Source: an uncultured Ulvibacter sp. (GTDB lineage Bacteria > Bacteroidota > Bacteroidia > Flavobacteriales > Flavobacteriaceae). Taken from it: 64,000 bases of DNA. Shown here piece after piece: positions 17,519 to 26,148 of the stretch. The notes under the pieces are model-generated. The model searched no databases, was not told where the DNA came from, and was given only the letters and a program-made list of their open reading frames with translations. The stretch lies in NCBI GenBank assembly GCA_938041335.1, contig CALIAF010000004.1, positions 1 through 64,000 on the forward strand, given 5' to 3'. The position numbers and the translations under genes were made by a program. Position 1 is the first letter of the stretch. Every line of letters starts with the position of its first letter.

Positions 17519-19633
17519 ATGTCTGAAGAAAATAAAATTCCAGAAACAGAAATTACAAAGATCGAAGAAACGGGTAGTACACCAGCTTCAGAAATTTTAA
17601 AGGAGGAAACTTCTGCCCCTGAAGAAACAATAGCTGCAAGCGCTTCAGAAATTTTAGAAGTTGAAAAAACTCCTGCTGTTGAAACAACAAAAGCCGAAGT
17701 TACTATAGAAGAAGTAATCGAACTTGATGTGACTCCAGCTCCTATAGAGGCTGTTACTGAAGAGAAAAAAGAAGACGAAGAAGACGATCAAACTGATGAC
17801 GTTGAAGAAGTTGAAGAAGAAGAAAGTGAAGATGACAACGAACAGGAGATTGAAGAAGTAGATTACGCAACTTTAGATCAAAAACAATTAGTAACGCATT
17901 TAGGTAAACTAATTGAAAATCATTCTTTCAAAAAAATAAAAAATCAAGTTGAATCCATTAAAAACGAGTTTAACGACCAGTTTAATGCCGAGACAGCAAA
18001 AGTTAAAGAAACCTTTTTAGCCGAAGGCGGAAACATTATAGATTTTCACCATACCTCTAGCCTAAAAAAAGAGTTTAATGGATTATATGGCGCTTATAGG
18101 AAAGAGCAGAAAGCCTTTTATTCTTCTTTAAAAAAGGAACAAGAAAACAATCTTGTAAAAAGAGAAGCGGTTGTAGAAGAACTCAAATCACTTTTTGATA
18201 ATGGGAAAACGGTTAGACAAAACTATAACACCTTTAGATCATTACAAGATCAATGGAATGAAATTGGACACATACCAAGAGATGCCTATAATATAGTATG
18301 GAATAACTACAAACACCATAGAGATACGTATTACGGGCTCATGGATCTTGACCGCGAAACTCGTGACTTAGATCACAAGTTCAACCTAGATAAAAAGTTG
18401 AAGTTGATACTACGCGCACAAGAGCTTGCTAAACTTGACAATGTTTCTAAAGCTTTTAGAGAACTACAATTATTGCATAGAATCTGGAAAGACGAAACTG
18501 GTCCGGTATCTAGAGAATACAGTGAAAAAGTATGGGATGAGTTTTCTGAACACACAAAAATTGTTCACGATAAGAAAGATGCACTTGATGCAGAAAAAGA
18601 AAAGCTATTTGTAGTAAATCTTGAAAAGAAACAAGAGCTAATCACACAATTAAATGAAGTTACCGCTCGTGGAGCCAACAGCCATAAAGACTGGCAAGCG
18701 TCGATAAAGGAGATAGAAGCACTAAGAGAGCAATTTTTTAAGTCTGGAAGAGTACCTAAAAGCGATGATAAAAAAGTGTGGGGCGAGTTTAAAAACGCAA
18801 CTCGTGAATTTAATAGAGCTAAAAATGTGTTCTATAAATCGCAAAAAGACGAGCAATACACGAATCTAGATAAGAAGAAGGAACTTATTGCTGTTGCAGA
18901 AGCTAACAAAGACAATGAAGATGTTGAAGGCACCATTAACTTGATGAAGAAAATCCAGAGCGATTGGAAAAAGATAGGCCATGTGCCTAGAAAAGACAGC
19001 GATAAAATCTGGAAACAATTTAGAGGAGCTTGTAATCACTTTTTTGATCGCATAAGCGCGAAAAAAGAAGAAGCAAATCAAGGAGAAGTAGATAACCTTG
19101 AAACAAAGAAGACGGCATTAGATGCATTAAAAGCATTAAAATTAAGTGGAAACCAGAAAGACGATCTTGCATTAATTATGGGTAAGGTTGGTGAATGGAA
19201 AAATATAGGCCGTGTACCATATAAGAGCAAAGGGATAGACCAAAAGTTTAATGAAGCGGTTGATGGCCTCTTTGGGAAACTTGATATGGATAAGAAAGAG
19301 ATGGAGATGATCAAGTATGAAAATCGCATCAATACTATCTTATCGCAAGATGACACGCGTGCATTGCGCAACGAAGAGTTTTTCTTAACTAAAAAGGTAG
19401 AAGAAACTCGCAATGAGATGCTTCAACTGCAAAACAATCTTGAGTTTTTTAAGCATGTTGCAGATGATAATCCTTTAGTAAAAGACGTTCACAAGAATAT
19501 CGCGAAGCATAAAGAAGATCACCAGTTATGGAAATCAAAACTTACCAAGCTAAGAAACTTGTGTAAGCCAAAACCAGCACCGGTAGAAACAACAGAAGTA
19601 CAAGGCGAGGAAGAACCAACTGCGGAAGCTTAA
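17519..19633 (+). CDS. DUF349 repeat protein with acidic N terminus
   Basis: 704 residues, start at ATG 17519 (MSEENKIPE). The first 125 residues are disordered and rich in Glu, Thr, Ala and Pro, with an 'ASEILEVEKTPAVETTKAE' repeat style and a run of Asp/Glu near 100-120. The rest holds five DUF349 helical repeats, each with the hallmark W-x-x-[IT]-G-x-[VI]-P-[RK] turn: WNEIGHIPR, WKDETGPVSR (divergent), a FFKSGRVPK version, WKKIGHVPR and WKNIGRVPY. No catalytic motif or membrane segment. DUF349 proteins are widespread in this lineage with no settled role. The methyltransferase gene begins 1 base after the stop. Confidence 0.85.
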   Translation: MSEENKIPETEITKIEETGSTPASEILKEETSAPEETIAASASEILEVEKTPAVETTKAEVTIEEVIELDVTPAPIEAVTEEKKEDEEDDQTDDVEEVEEEESEDDNEQEIEEVDYATLDQKQLVTHLGKLIENHSFKKIKNQVESIKNEFNDQFNAETAKVKETFLAEGGNIIDFHHTSSLKKEFNGLYGAYRKEQKAFYSSLKKEQENNLVKREAVVEELKSLFDNGKTVRQNYNTFRSLQDQWNEIGHIPRDAYNIVWNNYKHHRDTYYGLMDLDRETRDLDHKFNLDKKLKLILRAQELAKLDNVSKAFRELQLLHRIWKDETGPVSREYSEKVWDEFSEHTKIVHDKKDALDAEKEKLFVVNLEKKQELITQLNEVTARGANSHKDWQASIKEIEALREQFFKSGRVPKSDDKKVWGEFKNATREFNRAKNVFYKSQKDEQYTNLDKKKELIAVAEANKDNEDVEGTINLMKKIQSDWKKIGHVPRKDSDKIWKQFRGACNHFFDRISAKKEEANQGEVDNLETKKTALDALKALKLSGNQKDDLALIMGKVGEWKNIGRVPYKSKGIDQKFNEAVDGLFGKLDMDKKEMEMIKYENRINTILSQDDTRALRNEEFFLTKKVEETRNEMLQLQNNLEFFKHVADDNPLVKDVHKNIAKHKEDHQLWKSKLTKLRNLCKPKPAPVETTEVQGEEEPTAEA

Positions 19634-19634
19634 A

Positions 19635-20267
19635 ATGGCGTCTTGCCTACTCTGTACATCATCTAAGGTATCCATTTATAGAAATATAAAGATGGGTACC
19701 TTTTTTAATTGTGATGCATGTGGCGTAGTCTTTAGAGACCCACAAACTTTTTTAAATCGTACTTCGGAAAAGTCACGTTATGACAAGCACAAAAACGATA
19801 TTAAAAACAAGGGCTTTCAAAATTCAGTTAGGCCATTGTTTGACAGAGTTTTAAATCACTTTCCTAGTAGTGCAAAAGGCTTAGATTATGGCTGCGGAAA
19901 TGGGCCAGTTGCGGCATCTATGCTGCAAAAAGAAGGATATAACATTACATTGTACGATCCATTTTATATGCCAGACAAGACTGTTTTGGAAAAAACGTAC
20001 GATTTTATTGTTTGTAACGAAGTGATGGAGCATTTTTATGACCCATTTAATGAGTTTCAGAAACTAAACAGTTTATTAAAACAAAATGGTTTGCTCATAT
20101 GCCAAACGGGAATATTAAGTGACACAATAGATTTTGACAACTGGTATTATAAAAACGACCCTACTCACGTTGTTTTTTACACGCAAACGTCTATAGCATG
20201 GATAAAAGAACATCTAGGCTTCTCATCTGTGGAAGTAGATAAGAATTTAATCACATTTCAGAAATAA
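19635..20267 (+). CDS. SAM-dependent methyltransferase with N-terminal zinc knuckle
   Basis: 210 residues. The N terminus has two Cys pairs (CLLC at 4-7 and CDAC near 26-29), a probable small zinc ribbon. The rest is a class I methyltransferase of the Methyltransf_23 type: LDYGCGNGPVAASMLQKEGY is the SAM loop, 'VCNEVMEHFYDP' is the motif after beta-4, and a GLLICQTG strand follows. Zinc-knuckle methyltransferases often act on sugars or small metabolites, but the substrate is unknown. The gene starts 1 base after the DUF349 stop, so the two are cotranscribed; it converges on purC with only 19 bases between stops. Confidence 0.85.
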   Translation: MASCLLCTSSKVSIYRNIKMGTFFNCDACGVVFRDPQTFLNRTSEKSRYDKHKNDIKNKGFQNSVRPLFDRVLNHFPSSAKGLDYGCGNGPVAASMLQKEGYNITLYDPFYMPDKTVLEKTYDFIVCNEVMEHFYDPFNEFQKLNSLLKQNGLLICQTGILSDTIDFDNWYYKNDPTHVVFYTQTSIAWIKEHLGFSSVEVDKNLITFQK

Positions 20268-20286
20268 AACATTTAGACAAAAGATA

Positions 20287-21234
20287 CTATTGAAAGTAAT
20301 TAGACACGTTTTTCGTAATTCTTTCTTCAATATTGCTTAGATCTGCTCGCACAAAAGCATCTCCTGTGATGTTTTCATATAACTCAATATAGCGATCAGA
20401 TACGGCAGAGATGTACTCATCTGACATTTCTGGTACGGTCTGCCCTTCTAGTCCTTGAAAATTATTTTGTATTAACCACTGTCTCACAAACTCTTTAGAT
20501 AATTGTTTTTGTGCTTCGCCCGCATCTTGTCTCTCTTGATACCCTTCTGCATAGAAATATCTTGAAGAATCTGGCGTGTGTATTTCATCAATAAGAACAA
20601 TCTTTCCGTCCATAGTTTTTCCGAACTCATACTTCGTATCAACTAAAATAAGACCCCGGTTATCTGCAATTTCCGACCCTCTTTGAAATAATTTTCTGGT
20701 GTAGTCCTCTAGAACAAGATAATCTTCTTCAGAAACAATCCCTCTTTTTATAATGTCTTCTCTAGAAATATCCTCATCGTGATCGCCCATTTCTGCTTTG
20801 GTCGCAGGTGTAATTATAGGTGCAGGAAATTTGTCATTCTCCTGCATACCCTCTGGCATAGCTACTCCGCATAGTATTCTTCTTCCCGCTTTATATTCTC
20901 TAGCGGCATGACCACTCATATACCCTCTAATGACCATCTCTACTTTAAAAGGTTCACAAGCGCGACCTATAGCAACATTTGGATCTGGAGTTGCAATGAG
21001 CCAATTAGGGACTAGATCTTCTGTGTCACGCATCATCTTTGTGGCAATCTGGTTTAAGATTTGTCCTTTATATGGTATTCCTTTAGGCATCACCACGTCA
21101 AAAGCACTTAATCGATCTGTTGCCACCATTAACAAGAGATCATCTTCTAAAGTGTACACAGATCGTACTTTACCGTGATAGACATTTTTTTGTCCTGGAA
21201 AATTAAAGTCCGTTTTAATGATCGTTTTATTCAT
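20287..21234 (-). CDS. purC: Phosphoribosylaminoimidazole-succinocarboxamide synthase
   Basis: 315 residues, the long SAICAR synthase form common in Bacteroidota and eukaryotes. It joins aspartate to CAIR with ATP in purine synthesis. Recognisable parts are [35 protein letters not shown], the [17 protein letters not shown] segment, [11 protein letters not shown] and [15 protein letters not shown]. It lies downstream of phoH on the same strand with a 52-base gap, so they may form a unit, and it converges on the methyltransferase gene. Confidence 0.96.
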   Translation of the reverse strand: MNKTIIKTDFNFPGQKNVYHGKVRSVYTLEDDLLLMVATDRLSAFDVVMPKGIPYKGQILNQIATKMMRDTEDLVPNWLIATPDPNVAIGRACEPFKVEMVIRGYMSGHAAREYKAGRRILCGVAMPEGMQENDKFPAPIITPATKAEMGDHDEDISREDIIKRGIVSEEDYLVLEDYTRKLFQRGSEIADNRGLILVDTKYEFGKTMDGKIVLIDEIHTPDSSRYFYAEGYQERQDAGEAQKQLSKEFVRQWLIQNNFQGLEGQTVPEMSDEYISAVSDRYIELYENITGDAFVRADLSNIEERITKNVSNYFQ

Positions 21235-21286
21235 TGCTAAATTTTATTTTTTTTTTAGTTCAAGTGCAGGATCGATTTCGATTGCA

Positions 21287-22240
21287 TCAATCTAAATTCT
21301 CAATATTTTTATATGCCTTAATTACTTCTTTAACAAGCTTGTGACGTATTACGTCTTTATCATCTAAAAAGATAATTCCAACTCCTTTTACATCTTTTAA
21401 AACAAGTAATGCTTCTTTGAGTCCAGATATAACGCGTCGTGGTAGATCAATTTGTCCTGGATCTCCAGTGATCATAAATTTTGCGTTCTTGCCCATACGA
21501 GTTAAAAACATTTTCATCTGAGCGTGGGTTGTATTTTGCGCTTCATCGAGAATTACAAAGGCATTGTCTAAAGTTCTACCTCTCATAAAAGCTAAAGGAG
21601 CAATCTGGATCGTGCCATTTTCAATAAACAGTTCTAGCTTTTCTGCCGGAATCATATCGCGCAGTGCATCATATAATGGTTGCATATACGGATCTAATTT
21701 TTCTTTCAGATCTCCAGGTAAAAAACCTAAATTTTCTCCTGCTTCGACTGCAGGCCTGGTTAAGATAATACGTTTTACTTGTTTTTCTTTTAGTGCTTTT
21801 ACAGCGAGGGCAACACCAGTATATGTTTTACCAGTTCCTGCTGGTCCTACTGCAAAAACCATATCGTTGGTTTTTGACAATCCAACAAGTTTTCGTTGGT
21901 TGGCAGTTCTAGGCTTCACAATTTTACCGCTCACCCCGTGCACCAGAATATCATTACTACTCATAGGAGTTTCATAATCTGCTTTGCTATCACTTAAAAG
22001 TACGCGTTCTATTACATTCTCATCAATCTTATTATACTTTGCGTAGTGTTCAAAAAGCATTTCCATCCTTTTATCAAACTCCTCTAAAACCGCTTCATCT
22101 CCATAGGCTTTGATCTTGCTACCTCTTGCAACAATTTTAAGTTTAGGAAAATACTGTTTTATCAAGGCAATGTTAGCACTCTGCTCCCCAAAAAAATCTC
22201 TTGGGCTAATATCTGTAAGTTCTAGAATGAGTTCGTTCAA
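21287..22240 (-). CDS. phoH: PhoH-like P-loop ATPase
   Basis: 317 residues. The N-terminal part (1-95) resembles a KH-like nucleic-acid-binding region. The ATPase domain has Walker A GPAGTGKT (132-139), the RPAVEAGENLGFLPGD segment, Walker B VILDEAQN and a sensor motif ITGDPGQIDLP. PhoH/YbeZ-family proteins act in RNA metabolism, often beside the YbeY endonuclease, which is not adjacent here. It is divergent from the SAM hydrolase gene; the gap holds a large inverted repeat. Confidence 0.94.
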   Translation of the reverse strand: MNELILELTDISPRDFFGEQSANIALIKQYFPKLKIVARGSKIKAYGDEAVLEEFDKRMEMLFEHYAKYNKIDENVIERVLLSDSKADYETPMSSNDILVHGVSGKIVKPRTANQRKLVGLSKTNDMVFAVGPAGTGKTYTGVALAVKALKEKQVKRIILTRPAVEAGENLGFLPGDLKEKLDPYMQPLYDALRDMIPAEKLELFIENGTIQIAPLAFMRGRTLDNAFVILDEAQNTTHAQMKMFLTRMGKNAKFMITGDPGQIDLPRRVISGLKEALLVLKDVKGVGIIFLDDKDVIRHKLVKEVIKAYKNIENLD

Positions 22241-22256
22241 AAGCGGTTTGTTTTAG

Positions 22257-22326
22257 ATACACATTTAAACATATAATGTCTTAATAATTTACTTCTTTTT
22301 GCGGCATTATATACTTAAATGTGTAT
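22257..22326. repeat. 22-bp inverted repeat in the phoH/SAM-hydrolase divergent gap
   Basis: ATACACATTTAA-A-CATATAATG (22257-22278) mirrors CATTATATACTTAAATGTGTAT (22305-22326), 20 of 22 positions pairing, 26 bases apart. Both arms lie between the two divergent starts, so it could be an operator for a dimeric regulator or a hairpin in a leader. Confidence 0.6.
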
Positions 22327-22376
22327 AACAATTAATAGCTTATGTAAATATAGTTTTTACAATGCTAAAAGTGCCT

Positions 22377-22384
22377 TACTTTTG
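22377..22384 (+). promoter_or_regulatory. Promoter -7 element TACTTTTG
   Basis: An exact TAnnTTTG match 37 bases before ATG 22422; a T-rich TTTTT tract at about 22354 sits where the -33 element would be, but no TTG is there. Confidence 0.4.
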
Positions 22385-22421
22385 TAGTAGTAATTGTTAA
22401 CAAAGTATCAACAGCTTTACG

Positions 22422-23255
22422 ATGCCCATCATTACATTAACCACAGATTTTGGAGAGAAGGATCACTTTGCGGGTGCGGTAAAAGGTGCTATTTATGCAG
22501 AGTTAGATGCTATACGTATTGTAGATATCTCACACTCTATATCTCCTTTTCATACGGCAGAAGCTGCATATATAATACAAAGTGCTTATCGTAACTTTCC
22601 GGCAGGTACCATTCATCTTATTGGTATTGATAGCGAGCTCAACCCAGAGAATAAACATATTGCCGTTTTGCTTGATGGTCATTATTTTATATGTGCAAAT
22701 AATGGTATTATCTCCATGCTCGCTAATGAAATCGTACCAGAAAAAATTGTAGAAATCAATATCCACGATCACATAATTAGTAATTTTCCAGTATTGGATG
22801 TGTTTGTAAAAGTAGCCTGCCACATAGCTAGAGGAGGTACACTCGAGGTTATTGGTAAACAAATTGAGCAAATCAAACAACTTAACGGACTCAATCCCGT
22901 AGTGCAAACTGAAGGAAAACAGATTATAGGCAATGTAATTTATATTGATAACTACGGAAACGTTATCACAAACATCACTAAAACGCTATTTGAAAAAGTA
23001 GGCAAAGGTCGCGATTTTAAAATCACTGCACGCCGTGCAACATTTAATACATTGCATACTCATTATAGTGATGCTATTAACTTTGACCAACCGAAAGGAA
23101 AAAGAGAAGAAGATGGCAAAAAGATAGCCCTCTGGAACAGCTCTGACTATCTGGAGCTGGCTATTTATAAAAGTAATCCCACCACTGTAGGCAGTGCTTC
23201 TACCCTATTTGGCTTAGAATATCGAGATAGTGTCACCATAAGTTTTAGTTTATAA
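22422..23255 (+). CDS. S-adenosylmethionine hydrolase (DUF62, SAM hydroxide adenosyltransferase)
   Basis: 277 residues of the fluorinase/chlorinase-like superfamily. Members of this type add water to SAM, releasing adenosine and methionine. The N-terminal ITLTTDFGEKDHFAGAVKG motif with conserved Asp9, the VDISHSISPF segment and the C-terminal IDNYGNVITNI motif match the SAM hydroxide adenosyltransferase group; the halogenase-specific loop is not visible. Cytosolic. It is followed 45 bases later by a small monooxygenase-fold gene. Confidence 0.9.
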   Translation: MPIITLTTDFGEKDHFAGAVKGAIYAELDAIRIVDISHSISPFHTAEAAYIIQSAYRNFPAGTIHLIGIDSELNPENKHIAVLLDGHYFICANNGIISMLANEIVPEKIVEINIHDHIISNFPVLDVFVKVACHIARGGTLEVIGKQIEQIKQLNGLNPVVQTEGKQIIGNVIYIDNYGNVITNITKTLFEKVGKGRDFKITARRATFNTLHTHYSDAINFDQPKGKREEDGKKIALWNSSDYLELAIYKSNPTTVGSASTLFGLEYRDSVTISFSL

Positions 23256-23300
23256 GGATACTCTTTATCGCCAAATGTTAAACATTAATCCGCTACCGCT

Positions 23301-23597
23301 ATGTTCACCCGTATTGTTAAAATGGAATTTAAACCTGAAAACATCACAACATTTTTAGAAGATTTTGAGTTGGTAAAATCTAAAATTAGAAATTTTGAAG
23401 GCTGCCTTCATTTGCAATTATGGCGAGATAAGCGTAACCCGAACATCTTCTTTACACATAGCAGATGGCAAGAAGAATCTAATCTTGAAAAGTATAGACA
23501 TAGTGATTTATTTAAAGGGGTTTGGGCAAAGACAAAACCTTTGTTTGAACAGAAAGCGGCGGCTTGGAGCGTAGATGTTGTAGAAGATATTGGATAG
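23301..23597 (+). CDS. Antibiotic biosynthesis monooxygenase (ABM) family protein
   Basis: 98 residues forming one ferredoxin-like ABM barrel: strand RIVKMEFKPENITTFLEDF, then NFEGCLHLQLWRD, IFFTHSRWQEESNLEKYRHS and a C-terminal LFEQKAAAWSVDVVE. Small ABM proteins include haem-degrading enzymes, quinol monooxygenases and many of unknown role; the haem-oxygenase residues are not obvious. It follows the SAM hydrolase gene on the same strand. Confidence 0.8.
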   Translation: MFTRIVKMEFKPENITTFLEDFELVKSKIRNFEGCLHLQLWRDKRNPNIFFTHSRWQEESNLEKYRHSDLFKGVWAKTKPLFEQKAAAWSVDVVEDIG

Positions 23598-23947
23598 TTA
23601 AATGTGAGGTTTAGAGGGCTAAAAAAAAACAGCGCTTTCGGGTGACTAAGACTCCGAGTCAAGTTCGCAATGACAGGTCAGTATTTAAAAACGCTCTGAG
23701 CATCTAAACTGAAATTAACAAAGATGGAATCTTTTATATTTTGGCCCGAGCTAGACACAATAATGTAGCCTATAAAAACTACCATTATCGTGATAACTTT
23801 TAATAACATTACTTTTTAAATGGTATGTTTTAAAATATATTTGTTTGTGAATCGTGTCGCTCTTTTAATTTTATTATTTCATTACAAACCAAGCGATTAC
23901 CCTTCATTTAAAAGATAAAATCACAGCAATAGAACCCATATACAACA
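23598..23947. other. Intergenic spacer before dnaN
   Basis: 350 bases with no credible gene. A degraded dispersed repeat (read on the minus strand as TGTCATTGCGAACTTGACTC) lies at about 23653-23675. A TAnnTTTG match, TATATTTG (23836-23843), is a weak dnaN promoter candidate 104 bases before its ATG, with no clear -33 element. The rest is AT-rich and unremarkable. Confidence 0.45.
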
Positions 23948-25066
23948 ATGAAATTTATCGTATCCAGCTCATATTTACTTAAAAAACTTCAGGTTTTAGG
24001 AGGTATTATTAACAATAACAACACCTTGCCCATTCTTGATAATTTTTTGTTCGAACTCCATGGCAATGCGCTTAAAGTTTCGGCGTCAGATTTAGAATCT
24101 ACAGTAACGTCTATGCTCGACGTGGAAAGCAGCGAAGAAGGTAATATTTGTATTCCGGCACGTTTATTACTGGATACACTTAAAACGTTTCCAGAGCAGC
24201 CGTTAACATTTACAATTGAAGACAATAACACCATAGAGATTAGTTCTAATCACGGTAAATATGCATTAGCTTATGCAGATGGAGCAGAGTTTCCTAGTGC
24301 TATAGAGCTTAAAGATCCTTCTTCTACTATCATTCAAGGAGATATTTTAGCTACTGCGATTAGCAAAACAATTTTTGCAAGCGGTAATGATGATTTAAGA
24401 CCGGTAATGAGTGGTGTGTTTTTCCAGTTTGGGACAGACGGCTTAACTTTTGTGGCTACTGATGCACACAAACTTGTAAAGTATACACGTGAAGATGTTA
24501 AGGCTTCAGAAACGGCAGAATTTATTATGCCTAAAAAACCACTTAATCTTTTAAAAAGCATCCTTTTAGGAAGCGAAGATGAAGTTGCAATAGAATACAA
24601 CGATAGCAATGCAAAATTTAGCTTTGACGGTACAGAATTAATCTGTCGCTTAATAGACGGTAAATACCCGAACTATGAAGCGGTAATCCCAAAAGAGAAC
24701 CCGAATAAACTAACCATCTCTCGCAATCAGTTTTTAAACTCTGTACGTCGTGTTTCTATTTTCTCAAATAAAACCACACACCAGATCCGATTAAAAATTG
24801 CTGGAGCAGAATTAAATATCTCTGCAGAAGATATTGATTACAGCAATAAAGCAGAAGAACGTCTTACTTGTGATTATCAAGGTGACGATATGCAAATAGG
24901 GTTTAACTCTCGTTTTTTAACCGAAATGCTAAACAACCTCACTTGTGATGATGTTTCATTAGAAATGAGTCTTCCTAACCGCGCAGGTATTTTAACCCCA
25001 GTAGATGGCTTGGATGAAGGCGAGAGAGTTACCATGCTTGTAATGCCGGTGATGTTGAATAGCTAA
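23948..25066 (+). CDS. dnaN: DNA polymerase III beta subunit (sliding clamp)
   Basis: 372 residues, the normal length for the clamp that encircles DNA and tethers the replicative polymerase. The N-terminal MKFIVSSSYLLKKLQVLGGI, ILDNFLFEL, the central FASGNDDLRPVMSGVFFQF segment, and the C-terminal VMPVMLNS (family consensus for the last strand, usually VMPMRL) identify it. Three clamp domains are visible by length and repeats. It is not next to dnaA or gyrB. A terminator follows at 25089. Confidence 0.97.
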   Translation: MKFIVSSSYLLKKLQVLGGIINNNNTLPILDNFLFELHGNALKVSASDLESTVTSMLDVESSEEGNICIPARLLLDTLKTFPEQPLTFTIEDNNTIEISSNHGKYALAYADGAEFPSAIELKDPSSTIIQGDILATAISKTIFASGNDDLRPVMSGVFFQFGTDGLTFVATDAHKLVKYTREDVKASETAEFIMPKKPLNLLKSILLGSEDEVAIEYNDSNAKFSFDGTELICRLIDGKYPNYEAVIPKENPNKLTISRNQFLNSVRRVSIFSNKTTHQIRLKIAGAELNISAEDIDYSNKAEERLTCDYQGDDMQIGFNSRFLTEMLNNLTCDDVSLEMSLPNRAGILTPVDGLDEGERVTMLVMPVMLNS

Positions 25067-25088
25067 AATAAATAAACACTTTTTAGAA

Positions 25089-25120
25089 AAAAAATACCCC
25101 TCAGTGGGTATTTTTTGCTT
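25089..25120 (+). terminator. Rho-independent terminator of dnaN
   Basis: AAAAAATACCC (25089-25099) pairs with GGGTATTTTTT (25106-25116) around a 6-base loop, with T-rich sequence following. Confidence 0.8.
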
Positions 25121-25133
25121 TTAGCAGGTAGCA

Positions 25134-25141
25134 TAGTTTTG
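25134..25141 (+). promoter_or_regulatory. Promoter -7 element TAGTTTTG
   Basis: A TAnnTTTG match 27 bases before ATG 25169, with TTTG at 25114-25117 upstream at a slightly short 16-base spacing. It would drive the lipoprotein-receptor pair. Confidence 0.35.
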
Positions 25142-25168
25142 ATCTTATTAATCTAAACTAAATTACCA

Positions 25169-26056
25169 ATGCAAATTAGACTTATTTACTTATTAGTTAC
25201 ATTGCTTTTTATTCAATGCAGTGTTGATGAAAACGAAACAATTAGCAATACCAATACTACATCGCAATATGAAAACTTAAAAGTGCAAAACAAAGCCTCT
25301 AATCTCAATATGAATAGTGGTCATCAAGATTTATTTGTTGGTACAATTGTCACAACAGACTTTAATTTTCACGAGAAAATTTATATAAAATTAAATAAAA
25401 ATAATTCTGTTTATGCTCAAGTTATTACTGTGGACAACACTATTTTTAATTTTGAAGGAAAAAAAGTGTCTGGTAAGAAGAACGTATATAAATTTAATAG
25501 CATAATTGGTTCTTTCTCTGCAAAAATAGAACGCAATAACCTTATCGTAAAAGATGCTATTATTAACAATACTGAAGCAGTTATTCAGGTAGCAAAAAGC
25601 ACTGCAACAAACAGACGTATGCCCTCATTAGGAAGCTTTATAAGCAACGATGGGAGTGTTTCGGGTACTTGGGATTTTATGTTTCAACCTTCAAGTTCGC
25701 TGGGTTATGCAATGACTTCACTAACTATTGTAAAAAATGGCGGAGGCACATTTGTTTTGCCTATAGGTAATGGTGATTATCAACGAGCATGCAGCACTCC
25801 AAGTAGCCCAGTACCTATAGGGGTTATTAATTCAAGTTACTTTAATATCCAAAGTGTAAATAGTAATTTAATGCTTGCTGGTAATATATTGAATTATATT
25901 TTTGTAGCTAATCGATTAGAAAATGTTAATGTAGGATGCATTGATGCACCTTCTACAAACTTAGATATTGCTGCAAATACCTGGTCCTATAACGGAATTG
26001 ATGGCACCTCAAATATAATCACAAGTAGTCTTCCAGATTTCAGTGGATTTGAATGA
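25169..26056 (+). CDS. Lipoprotein of unknown function, paralogue A (upstream of TonB receptor)
   Basis: 295 residues. A short signal with lipobox (LLFIQC, Cys at 17) anchors it. The body looks beta-rich. Shared blocks with the second copy at 28411 include D/KGLFVGT-x-VT-x-D-x-x-FHxKI, IGSFxAxI, the RRxPSLGxFxSNDGxxxGTWDF segment, SLTIVKNGG and YQRxC. Four Cys besides the lipid Cys may pair. No family recognised. It lies 92 bases before a TonB-dependent receptor and is closed by a strong terminator, so the receptor is transcribed separately. Likely an outer-membrane or surface protein that works with the receptor (inference). Confidence 0.65.
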   Translation: MQIRLIYLLVTLLFIQCSVDENETISNTNTTSQYENLKVQNKASNLNMNSGHQDLFVGTIVTTDFNFHEKIYIKLNKNNSVYAQVITVDNTIFNFEGKKVSGKKNVYKFNSIIGSFSAKIERNNLIVKDAIINNTEAVIQVAKSTATNRRMPSLGSFISNDGSVSGTWDFMFQPSSSLGYAMTSLTIVKNGGGTFVLPIGNGDYQRACSTPSSPVPIGVINSSYFNIQSVNSNLMLAGNILNYIFVANRLENVNVGCIDAPSTNLDIAANTWSYNGIDGTSNIITSSLPDFSGFE

Positions 26057-26068
26057 ATGAATTAGACA

Positions 26069-26100
26069 AAATAAAATCTCCCAAAAGGGAGATTTTATTT
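26069..26100 (+). terminator. Rho-independent terminator after lipoprotein A
   Basis: AAATAAAATCTCCC (26069-26082) pairs perfectly with GGGAGATTTTATTT (26087-26100), 14 pairs around a 4-base AAAA loop. Confidence 0.85.
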
Positions 26101-26148
26101 GTATTAAACTATTTGTTTTATTACCAGCTTTTGTAACTTCACTCACAC

